Source: Nematostella vectensis (Eukaryota > Cnidaria > Anthozoa > Actiniaria > Edwardsiidae). From it: a DNA stretch of 64,000 nt. How positions within the stretch are numbered: the first letter of the stretch is position 1; the number at the start of each line of letters is the position of its first letter. Where the stretch lies: assembly GCF_932526225.1 (NCBI RefSeq), contig NC_064046.1, positions 11,681,719-11,745,718 on the forward strand, read 5' to 3'. Made by a program: the position numbers and the translations under genes. Below are positions 49,829-61,000 of the stretch, piece after piece. The notes below the pieces were generated by a model that saw only the letters and a list, made by a program, of their open reading frames with translations, was not told the origin of the DNA and did not search any database.

Positions 49829-50952
49829 GAGGGACTGGTACCGAGGACTCTTAGTTTCTTCTCAGATACTTTCTCCATTGACCAAAGATGGTCACAGTCA
49901 CTGTTTTTCTCTTCTGATTACAAGTCATAATTCTTACGAAGCACCTGCGGTACGGCAACCTTAAAAATGACAGGAATAATTTTATTTTTGCCAAATAAGG
50001 AATACATTAGTTTCCTTATATGGAAGTGACCGCGTTTCGCAAAAACGACAATTTATGGCTAAATTTTCTTGATATGGCGTCCGCCATATTGGAGTGTGAG
50101 TGCGCGCAAAGCATCATGGAGCTGACAGCAAGGGAGTAGCCTAGGGTGATATTGATGTGATTGTTCTTGTCCACCAACTTTGTAGGGCTCGGATTATGAA
50201 GTGGATTATGTTTGTCAACAGGGTCTTTGTTCGTATAATTCCCGAATCCTTTCGATATCTTCGGGCGGTCTGTAACCAATGAAACTAACAAAGACCCTGT
50301 TGACAAACATCTAACAATTGCATCTAGCAATTGATGACTCCCACAAAACAAACACACATGAGGTGTTGTATAACAAAGTGGTTTATTTTTGAGGGACTGG
50401 TACCGAGGACTCTTAGTTTCTTCTCAGATACTTTCTCCATTGACCAAAGATGGTCACAGTCACTGTTTTTCTCTTCTGATTACAAGTCATAATTCTTACG
50501 AAGCACCTGCGGTACGGCAACCTTAAAAATGACAGGAATAATTTTATTTTTGCCAAATAAGGAATACATTAGTTTCCTTATATGGAAGTGACCGCGTTTC
50601 GCAAAAACGACAATTTATGGCTAAATTTTCTTGATATGGCGTCCGCCATATTGGAGTGTGAGTGCGCGCAAAGCATCATGGAGCTGACAGCAAGGGAGTA
50701 GCCTAGGGTGATATTGATGTGATTGTTCTTGTCCACCAACTTTGTAGGGCTCGGATTATGAAGTGGATTATGTTTGTCAACAGGGTCTTTGTTCGTATAA
50801 TTCCCGAATCCTTTCGATATCTTCGGGCGGTCTGTAACCAATGAAACTAACAAAGACCCTGTTGACAAACATCTAACAATTGCATCTAGCAATTGATGAC
50901 TCCCACAAAACAAACACACATGAGGTGTTGTATAACAAAGTGGTTTATTTTT
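49829..50952. repeat. Perfect 562-bp tandem duplication
   Basis: 49829-50390 and 50391-50952 appear identical base for base. Each contains a 23-bp perfect inverted repeat (TGTTTGTCAACAGGGTCTTT, arms 50209-50231 and 50287-50309 in copy 1) with a 55-bp loop. No gene recognised inside. Either a very recent duplication or an assembly artefact. Confidence 0.9.
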
Positions 50953-51176
50953 GTAATAATATCAATCGCGCGGTAAATAGAAACACATTCTGCCGTGCTC
51001 CCTTGAGGAAACCAGTACGAGTCTCTGCATACGCCAAATGCTTATCAAACCGCCGCCAAGATTAAGTGGGGGAATCTAGATGCGCAGTTGCATGATGACA
51101 TTTTCGCTTTAAAGAGAGATAAAGACGTCTTGCAGACAAAGGCACTTGCGATGCCCGTTGCTGAATACACACCAGC

Positions 51177-52222
51177 TTATTTTCTTATTGCAAGGACTTT
51201 CTCGGGGCTACCAAGCGGCACCACACAGGTATCCCAGCACCACTTAGGTGAAGGGTCGTCGTAATAGCTTGCGGCGAATGTACGCACCGCTTTGTAGTAC
51301 ATGTCCGCCGCGACATGGCACCTCGCCTCCTTTGACGTAAATAGGCTCTTGAACCATTGCCAGACCCCTGAGATACTGAATCGCTTGCTCGGTCGTCTAG
51401 TGCAAATCTTGTACATGTCACGAGTGAAGGTTTCGTCACATGAAAGCCGCGCCCATTTGTAGTGTTGACCCTACAGATAACAGGGATAAGCGTAAAACAC
51501 GGGGGCACGTTATTGCAACTATTTCAAATAAGTTTGGACTTTTAGAATCCTTGCGTTCGTAGCCCGCAGTGCTCCATGGATAAATCCAGGTGTGGAAGAA
51601 ATAGAGGGGGGGGGGGGGGGGGGGCACAACAGGCCGAAAGTCCACTTTCGGTTCTAAATAGACGTGCTATTTGTACATAAAACTATAAAGCATATAAGCT
51701 AAAAAAAAGTGAGTGGTCAGATTTTTATCAGAAAACTCCCCCCACCCCCTCCAGAAAAATTTGGTCCACTTTTTCGGATTTCGCACCCCCCCCCCCCCCC
51801 CCCCCCCCCCGAGAAAAATCCTGGGTAAGGGAATGAACAGCTCGTTAAAAAAATTATACAGACCGATTAGGAGGGCAACACATTTTTCCTGTTACTTTTT
51901 TGTGTGTGGCCATTTGGGTTGATCCGATTGAGGGTGGAATCTTATTGGAGACAATATGGTCGGCCCTTAAGGAACTTACGCAGCTATAGCAGACGTCATG
52001 TTTGTTGCAAGCAGGCGTGAACGTCTCCTTATATGGCAAGGGCACATTAGCCGGCGAACAGCCATTTGTTACCACGTGGCATTCCTTGTCCAATGTGAGA
52101 TTAGCGGAAGTGACGTCACTTTCATTGTAAAAACTCGCCACCGAGATGCCGGGTGCTGTGACTATTAACAGAAAAAATATCGCACGCCAAATTAAGATAT
52201 TTTTGCGCCAATTGCTAAGCAT
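51177..52222 (-). CDS. Secreted phospholipase A2, conodipine-like
   Basis: Two exons, 51980-52222 and 51177-51470, join in phase 0 to give 178 aa. An N-terminal hydrophobic stretch (IFFLLIVTAPGISVAS, residues about 15-30) is a signal peptide. NGCSP, then CNKHDVCYSC at the exon 1 end, carries the catalytic His-Asp pair of secreted phospholipase A2, and exon 2 adds further paired cysteines. The short N-terminal segment and spacing fit the conodipine-type A2 group found in molluscs and cnidarians. It should hydrolyse the sn-2 ester of phospholipids outside the cell. Such enzymes serve in digestion or venom; the sequence does not decide which. The start is the ATG before the signal peptide; the frame also extends further upstream. 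Confidence 0.85.
51606..51624 (+). repeat. Poly-G tract (19 bp)
   Basis: G run in the PLA2 intron, followed by CACAACA. Confidence 0.95.
51786..51810 (+). repeat. Poly-C tract (25 bp)
   Basis: C run in the PLA2 intron, followed by GAGAAAAATCCTGGGTA. Confidence 0.95.
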
Positions 52223-53680
52223 ACTCAAACCTCCATGGAGTGGAGTCAATGGCCAGTCCTGCGTCCTCGTTGGATTAAAACTTGATTGACCCGAAGTAAT
52301 TCGACTTTTCAGTAGTGTTGTCCTGTCTCTAAACAATCTTGGGGAGCTGGGAGAAGTGACTTTTTCCTCTCATAAAGTTGAAGAGGTCACAAATTGTGAT
52401 ATGAGAAGTGCAGCCAGGTTTTAGTTTAAATTAGATCGGTGTATAAGTTCTCTCGTTAGTTTGCACCTGGGCCCTGGGCATACCTTCCCGAGTTTGTTTG
52501 AACTCGTTAATATTTCACAACTGTCAAGAGCAGAACTTCGTTTGCGTCTATTTACAAACAGTCTCTTACCATTATCCCCCGTTGATTGACACCGCGTTGG
52601 GCTCTTTCAATCCGATTGGCCCACAGCTTTATGGCACCTGTGAACCTTGTACAACCTCAAAAGCTTAGAGAGTATTGTTTGAGATTATGGTCACTCGGTT
52701 TTAAAGAAAGGTAATTGGTTAATCTTAAAGCACAAGTACAGTAGAACCTAAATTTAACGATATGGCAAGATATGGGAAAAATTACACCGTTTTTCGTGAA
52801 TTCTATAAACCGAGGTTATTTACCATCATATAATCTACTGTTGCTTGGACTGAAATACTGCTGATTTTAATAAAATAATGGTTATATCGAAAATCGAGGT
52901 TTACACTTTATTATACTAAATATTTTAGTGCTCTTAAAAGGTGCCAAAGAGGTTTTGCGCTTGGAGTGAAATTACACTGTTATGATATAATTGTCTGTTT
53001 CATATCTGGCGTGAAATAGAAAAATTCATTATAAGAGGAGCATAAGAAATTTAATACACTGACTACTAAAGCTTATTAAAACCTGTAAAATGATAAGACG
53101 AACAGTGCCAATCTAAATTATTTTTTTTCCTGAAATTCCAAAATTCCGAAATGTTGGATATTTTCGGGATTAACGGTTTATAACTAAGTAATTGCAAGTG
53201 TATAAGACCGACTATTAGATATCTGACTGTCGATAGCGAAAGTCTCCCCGAAAAAAATTCGAGCACTTCTTGAAAACACAAATGAAACAAGCAATCCAAG
53301 AATAAAAGGATCGGTGAAATTTCAAAAAAAAAAAAAAAAGCCGTAATTTACCTCTACTGTGAAAGTCACACTTCTCGCAATATTTTATTTGTTCGGTTCC
53401 AATAAAAAGACTAAGATTTGATGATTTTCTGTTTCCTGTAACATTTTATGTTTTCAATTAAGAAATTACCTTCAAATGGCATCAATAAAACATTAATTCA
53501 TCCATGTTCCTCTCAGCCGAACCATAGTTCCATTGTTAAAGCAAATAAAACATGTTTAAAATATATTCGCGAAAAAATATACAACTATTTCAAAAAAGGT
53601 TTATGCCTTGAAAGAGCCTTTTGGGCCCCCTCCTGTTAAAAATCCTGGCTACGCCGCTGGTAGCGTATAAACGGCAGACT

Positions 53681-53820
53681 TGTACCCAGTCGCCAAAATG
53701 AGGAGAAAATAAGAAGAAAATAAGGGAAACATAATTTGTGCGCGGGTTGCCTGTGGTGATTAACTAGGCGCGCATAAAGTTATGTTCCCTTATTTTCTTC
53801 TCATTTGACTACTGGGTACG
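53681..53820. mobile_element. 140-bp foldback MITE with GTACCCAGT ends
   Basis: Left end GTACCCAGT and right end ACTGGGTAC are inverted copies. Arms continue through AAAATGAG-AGAAAATAAG and TTATTTTCTTCTCATTT, with a small internal duplication in the left arm. Confidence 0.75.
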
Positions 53821-54153
53821 AGTCAATAAACGGCTGAATCCTTGCATCTGAAAGTCACGTGAATGACCATAAGAACATAGACAAGAATCCTACAGCTTTT
53901 AAAAACTGTATTTGTATTATATTTACGCTTATTTGCTTACGATACACAGATTCTCCAAGTGCAACATTATTTGAAATAGGTGTATTAGGGAGTTGATGCA
54001 TGTAACAAACGATTGAATGTTACCTGCCAACATTCTTCCTGCCTAAACCGTCAAGTTCCCGGATAATCACCTGGTCGTGCACACGTCATGTTTCCTTTCA
54101 ACATTCTTCCCGCCTTAACCGTCAAGTTCCCGGATAATCGTCTGCGTGTCTGA

Positions 54154-54316
<163 letters not shown>

Positions 54317-54494
54317 GTGTGTGTGGGTGCTGGGTGTATTTGAGTATCGCAAAACTATAACAGGAAATAAAAACGTTTTCATTTTACTTATTCACAACTT
54401 CAGTATACAATATGATCCGCGTAAAAGATAAGTCTTTAGAATTTGGACAGCAGGCAAATATTTGGTGTCCGAATTCTAAACACGTTCAATTCCT

Positions 54495-54890
54495 CAGAGC
54501 CCGAAAAATGATTACAATTCATTTTATAAAGAATTGCTTAAATGTTCTTGTTTTCGTATTTAAGAAGTATTTTTGATCCGTATGGATATACCAATTGTCA
54601 TCTAGTTCTTGTCAGCTTGTCTTCTTGTCAGAGCCCGACAAAATCCTTACAATTCATTTTATAAAGACTCGCTTAAATGTCCTTGTTTTTGTATCTAAGC
54701 CTTAGTTCAAACGTCGTATTATCCATGAGCCGTATTCAATGCAAATACATGTAAATGAATCGAGTCGATTGTTTCAACTCAATTTGCATGCATTTGCATT
54801 GAATACGGCTCATGGATAATTAGATGTTTGAACTTAGTCTAAGTTGATCCGTATGGATTTTTCAATTACCACCCAGTTCTCTTTGAGTCA
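54495..54890. repeat. Diverged segmental duplication, second copy split by a MITE
   Basis: CAGAGCCCGA, TACAATTCATTTTATAAAGA, CTTAAATGT and GATCCGTATGGAT occur in order at 54495-54600 and again from 54631, the second copy being interrupted at 54700-54837. Confidence 0.75.
54700..54837. mobile_element. 138-bp foldback MITE with TCTAAG target duplication
   Basis: TCTAAG at 54694-54699 and 54838-54843 flanks inverted arms of about 46 bp containing ATTATCCATGAGCCGTATTC. The uninterrupted homologous copy at 54495-54600 shows the empty site. Confidence 0.8.
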
Positions 54891-55070
54891 GATTTTTCGA
54901 GGGGTCCATCATGCAAATGCCACGGTGTAAGCTCAACAAAGCTGTCAACTCAAATCGCCCAATAATTCGATTCGTCCCTTTTCCAAGACATTTCCCAGAA
55001 ATTTAAAGACGGTCGGCAATTCTAGATCCTTGCTCAATTCTAGATCAATTCTAGATCCTTGCTCCAGCGC

Positions 55071-58000
55071 TTACACGAAAAATTCGCTGTTAGTATCTGG
55101 ACTATTAGTAGGCCCAGTCTCCACTCCTTCACCACTGACGGTTCCGCGTATCTTTCTATCCTGCAGAAGGTCGCGTAACTCTTCAAGAAGAACTGAGTGT
55201 TTGCGAAGAATCGCAGAAATATCCCGCAACCTATGAAGAATAACAGATGAATTCAATCAGTGCTGATATTTTATAATATCTTCCCGTCAGTACCCTTTAG
55301 GGAAGATATTATAAAATATATATTCAAAAAAAAAAAACTTCCCTTTCCGTCTTACCTCTTTAGATCCCCGGCCATTGTTTAACTTACTCTGCCTCGTGTC
55401 TTTGAACACTATCCTCAATGCACGTCTTGTAAAGTATTTTATCCCTTTACACATCTAGTAGCCATTGTCTCACTCTGCCTCTTGTATATGAGCCCTTCAC
55501 TAATGTACGCCTTGTAAGTATTGTACCCTTCTACGCCCTAGTAGCCATTGTCTTACTCTGTCTCTTGTATATGAGCCTTCACTAATATACGCCTTGTAAG
55601 TATTGTACCCTTCTACGCCCCTAGTAGCCATTTTCTTACTCTGTCTCTTGTATATGAGCCTTCAATAATGTACGTCTTGTAAGTATTCTACCCTTCTACG
55701 CCCCTAGTAGCCATTGTCTCACTCTGCCTCTTGTATATGAGCCCTTCAATAATGTACGTCTTGTAAGTATTGTACCCTTCTACGCCCTAGTAGCCATTTT
55801 CTTACTCTGTCTCTTGTATATGAGCCTTCAATAATGTACGTCTTGTAAGTATTCTACCTTTCTACGCCCCTAGTAGCCATTGTCTCACTCTGCCTCTTGT
55901 ATATGAGCCCTTCAATAATGTACGTCTTGTAAGTATTGTACCCTTCTACGCCCTAGTAGCCATTTTCTTACTCTGTCTCTTGTATATGAGCCCTTCACTA
56001 ATGTACGCCTTGTAAGTATTGTACCCTTCTACGCCCTAGTAGCCATTTTCTTACTCTGTCTCTTGTATATGAGCCTTCACTAATGTACGCCTTGTAAGTA
56101 TTGTACCCTTCTACGCCCTAGTAGCCATTTTCTTACTCTGTCTCTTGTATATGAGCCTTCAATAATGTACGTCTTGTAAGTATTCTACCCTTCTACGCCC
56201 CTAGTAGCCATTGTCTCACTCTGCCTCTTGTATATGAGCCCTTCAATAATGTACGTCTTGTAAGTATTGTACCCTTCTACGCCCTAGTAGCCATTTTCTT
56301 ACTCTGTCTCTTGTATATGAGCCCTTCACTAATGTACGCCTTGTAAGTATTGTACCCTTCTACGCCCCTAGTAGCCATTGTCTTACTCTGTCTCTTGTAT
56401 ATGAGCCCTTCACTAATGTACGCCTTGTAAGTATTGTACCCTTCTACGCCCTAGTAGCCATTGTCTCACTCTGTCTCTTGTATATGAGCCTTCACTAATG
56501 TACGCCTTGTAAGTATTGTACCCTTCTACGCCCTAGTAGCCATTGTCTTACTCTGCCTCTTGTATATGAGCCTTCAATAATGTACGTCTTGTAAGTATTG
56601 TACCCTTCTACGCCCCTAGTAGCCATTGTCTCACTCTGTCTCTTGTATATGAGCCTCCAATAATGTACGCCTTGTAAGTATTGTACCCTTCTACGCCCAT
56701 AGTAGCCATTGTCTCACTCTGCCTCTTGTATATGAGCCCTTCACTAATGTACGTCTTGTAAGTATTGTACCCTTCTACGCCCTAGTAGCCATTTTCTTAC
56801 TCTGTCTCTTGTATATGAGCCCTTTACTAATGTACGTCTTGTAAGTATTGTACCCTTCTACGCCCTAGTAGCCATTGTCTTACTCTGTCTCTTGTATATG
56901 AGCCCTTCACTAATGTACGCCTTGTAAGTATTGTACCCTTCTACGCCCTAGTAGCCATTGTCTCACTCTGCCTCTTGTATATGAGCCTTCAATAATGTAC
57001 GTCTTGTAAGTATTGTACCCTTCTACGCCCTAGTAGCCATTGTCTCACTCCGCCTCTTGTATGAGCCCTTCACTAATGTACGTCTTGTAAGTATTGTACC
57101 CTTCTACGCCCTAGTAGCCATTGTCTTACTCTGTCTCTTGTATATGAGCCTTCAATAATGTACGTCTTGTAAGTATTTTACCCTTCTACGCCCTAGTAGC
57201 CATTGTCTTACTCTGTCTCTTGTATATGAGCCCTTCACTAATGTACGCCTTGTAAGTATTGTACCCTTCTACGCCCTAGTAGCCATTGTCTCACTCTGCC
57301 TCTTGTATATGAGCCTTCAATAATGTACGTCTTGTAAGTATTGTACCCTTCTACGCCCTAGTAGCCATTGTCTCACTCCGCCTCTTGTATGAGCCCTTCA
57401 CTAATGTACGTCTTGTAAGTATTGTACCCTTCTACGCCCCTAGTAGCCATTTTCTTACTCTGTCTCTTGTATATGAGCCTTCAATAATGTACGTCTTGTA
57501 AGTATTGTACCCTTCTACGCCCTAGTAGCCATTGTCTTACTCTGTCTCTTGTATATGAGCCCTTCACTAATGTACGTCTTGTAAGTATTGTACCCTTCTA
57601 CGCCCCTAGTAGCCATTGTCTTACTCTGCCTCTTGTATATGAGCCCTTCACTAATGTACGCATTGTAAGTATTGTACCCTTCTACGCCCTAGTAGCCATT
57701 TTCTTACTCTGTCTCTTGTATATGAGCCTTCAATAATGTACGTCTTGTAAGTATTGTACCCTTCTACGCCCCTAGTAGCCATTTTCTTACTCTGTCTCTT
57801 GTATATGAGCCTTCAATAATGTACGTCTTTTAAGTATTGTACCCTTCTACGCCCTAGAAGCCAATGTCTCACTCCGCCTCTCGTCTAGAGCTTAGTATTG
57901 TACCCCCCTCTAGGCCCATAGTAGCCAATGCCTAACTTACTCTGCCTCGTGCCTCTGAACCCTCTCTTCCATGTTCGTCTGATGTTCAAGCTTCTTGTCC

Positions 58001-61000
58001 TGCTCCTGCCGTGGCGACAGCAGCATCACAAGTAGATTCACAATCTGAACAAAGAAATATTCATAATTAAGCTCTTCTGTTTGGGTGTTAACCAACCTTA
58101 TCTTTGAAGTTTTTCTTTCTGTTCGGGTGTTACCCCACCTTATCTTTCGAAGTTTTTCTTTCTGTTCGGGTGTTAACCCACCTTATCTTTCGAAGTTTTT
58201 CTTTCTGTTCGGGTGTTAACCCACCTTATCTTTGAAGTTTTTCTTTCTGTTCGGGTGTTAAACCACCTTATCTTTGAAGGTTTTCTTTCTGTTCTGTTTC
58301 TGATCTCACCTTATCCTTGAAGGTTTTCTTTCTGTCCGGTTGTTAACGCACCTTATCTTTGAAGTTTTTCTTTCTGTTCGGGAGTTAACCCACCTTATCT
58401 TTGAAGTTTTTCTTTCTGTCCGGTTGTTAACCCACCTTATCTTTGAAGTTTTTCTTTCTGTTCGGGTGTTCCACGTATTCGGTGACCTGCACCTTGCTGA
58501 GAATAAACGTGGGCAACGCCCTCTCCAGCTGGGACAAGTGCTCCACCTTGAAACGAGACGCACAAAATTTGAGAAGGGAGGGGGTGGTTTGGAAAATTAA
58601 CGATATAGCAGAGTGTTTACCTGGCTAGTATATCTCTCCATCGCTGCTGTTTTTCTGATGTTGTCGATATCACCGACAGCCAAACCGATCTGCGGACGAA
58701 AAGTGGAAACATGTTAATACATAGTTGGCATAGTTCCTATAGTCGCTTTTTCATTTCAATCAATGAGAATGAGTAAGGGATCTTGAAAGTCTCAATGTTC
58801 TGTATTCCCAAAATAAACCGCTACCTACCAACGTCCTTGATGCTAAAAAACAAATTTACGATAGTATTTGCGCGAATAGGGTTTTGCTCATTTAAAGTCT
58901 GAAACAGCGGTAAACAACAAGATGCAAATGCCAAAGCGCGGGGGTAGGGTGAGTAAAAATCCTCACGCGCTGTGGTGGGTGGTTATTACTATTAATAGAA
59001 AAAATGGAAATCGACATGGCGCGTGGGTAATATCAAAGAGTAGTTATCTTATGCTATCTTATCTTATACTCTCTTGTTTCAGTTCAGTAGCTTGATCATT
59101 TTATTCCTTCCATTCCATTCCAATCCACTGTTTAGCGAATCTCTTTTTCTAAGCCAGGCCGAGTTTGGCAAAAGTAGGGCAGACTTACCACAGAGGAGGG
59201 TGGACGCGGGTCACGTGAATCGGCTCGGCCAATCAGAACGCTGGACTTACCAGTAAGTTAAGGAAGATGATCGGCATCATAAAACAGTAAGAGATGAAGA
59301 GAATGTTGAGTACGATAGCGGAGCCTGTGCTGGTGCCGGTGCTATTGACGGAGTAGTTCAAGACAATCTCGTCATAGCGGAGGTTATCCAAAATCATGAA
59401 GAAAGTGGCGGCGAGAGAGGCAGAGAGATTGGAGAATCTTGTCTTAGCCTGGGGCATAAGGACACACGATAAACACTCGCGTGTAAGATACAACAGAAGG
59501 TATCAGCGAGGGAGGCAGAGAGATCGGAAAATCTTGTTTTAGCCTGGACATAAGGACATTCAATAAACACCCGCGTATAAAAGCCTACAAAACGTGGCGG
59601 CGAGGGAGGCAGTTAAGTAATATTAGTGTTGGGATAAAGTAGGAGTTAGTTAAGAGTTGGTTTAGTGAAAAAAAAAGACTACGGTCCATCATGGGTTGGT
59701 TGTGTGGATGGAGTGTTGCGAGGGAGTGGGCTAGTTAGAGGTAGTGAGATGTCAAAAGGGTGTAGTTGGTTTTAGGGGTTTCGAGGCGAGGGTAGTTTTG
59801 GGGTTGGGTGTGCCATGGGGGGGGGGGGGGGGGTAATGGCTACGTCCCGTTTCTGAAACCGCTTACATACATACCACTTCGACGTTTGTAAGAGGGACGG
59901 TGATAACATGAAATGAGAAGGCGAAAGCGGCGAGGAATATCAATAGAATAATCAAGACCTGGGAATCGTAAAACATATGAAGTTATACATCTAACGCTAA
60001 CAGGCGATACAAGGTGATTGTTAAGCCTTGGGTACATCAGTAAAAGTCGTGAAACCTAATTGCAATGCAGGAATTCTTGTGGTGAACAAAATTGATTGTC
60101 ATGGGGGGAGGAGGCAATGTCAAAAGACTTAAAAAGAGAAAGTACACAGTGCGAAAAAAGTCTGTCGGTTTTCGACAGTTATAGTTCCACCGTTCTCCAG
60201 AAAAGAACGAGTTTACCAAACGGAAGTGTCACAGAAGCCTTCCATTACTTCAAACCCTCTGCCAGGAGCAAGTCTGCTACCCAAGAGGCCTTGCTATTCC
60301 CCTGTTTTCCCATGGCATACCTTGAATACCGTCATCACTGTTTTTCTTATCATCACAATATACAGACCGACATAGTTAAACCTGAAAACAAGGAAATACG
60401 TTTGAAAAGATAAATGCAGAAGGGTAAGAAGTTTGATTCCAGAAGTTGAGGATACAGCAAAGACAAACATACGTTGTCCGTGATGCGCATTTGTATGGCA
60501 CTGTTATTTAGGTTTTATACAAATATTGAAATCTTTTAAGGAAAAAGCTTTGGAACAATTTGAGTTCTGAAATAAAATCAAACCTCAGCATTCCATCTTT
60601 TAAAACGAGCATACGGAAAGAGGTAATAAAATGGAGCCATTTTTATTGTAGGCTGAGTTTCCCTAGCCTACTTGTAGGCTTTGATAGTTTTTCCGGCACG
60701 AAAACCCCGAAACACGAGGTTCGCATACCACGGCCGCCATCTTGGATAATTCTCCCCTCCCCCAGCGGAGCGCGTTATACAAGATGGCGGCCGTGGTATG
60801 AGAACCTCGTGTCTTCAGGGTTTTCGTGCCAAAAAAACAAAAATCAAAGCCTACAAGTAGGCTAGAGTTTCCCACGCTGAACTAGCCCATCGGACCCTCT
60901 CCTCGCAAACTTACTTATAACTTGCCATGCAACACACAACAGTTACATGTTAATGTTATACAATAACACTATCCACGGGAGGAATACGCGCACTGCAAGC

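Noticed and set aside
50016-50919. Two identical 113-residue minus-strand frames
   Set aside because: They are the same frame in the two copies of the 562-bp duplication and show no family resemblance or splice context.
55356-57945. Regularly spaced repeats resembling a CRISPR array
   Set aside because: The units are repeated over their whole 83 bp with no unique spacers, the genome is eukaryotic, and the array lies in an intron and matches an exon edge.
60560-60875. Mirror-image frames of 70-101 residues on both strands
   Set aside because: Produced by the 201-bp foldback element; the two proteins are nearly the same because the DNA is palindromic.
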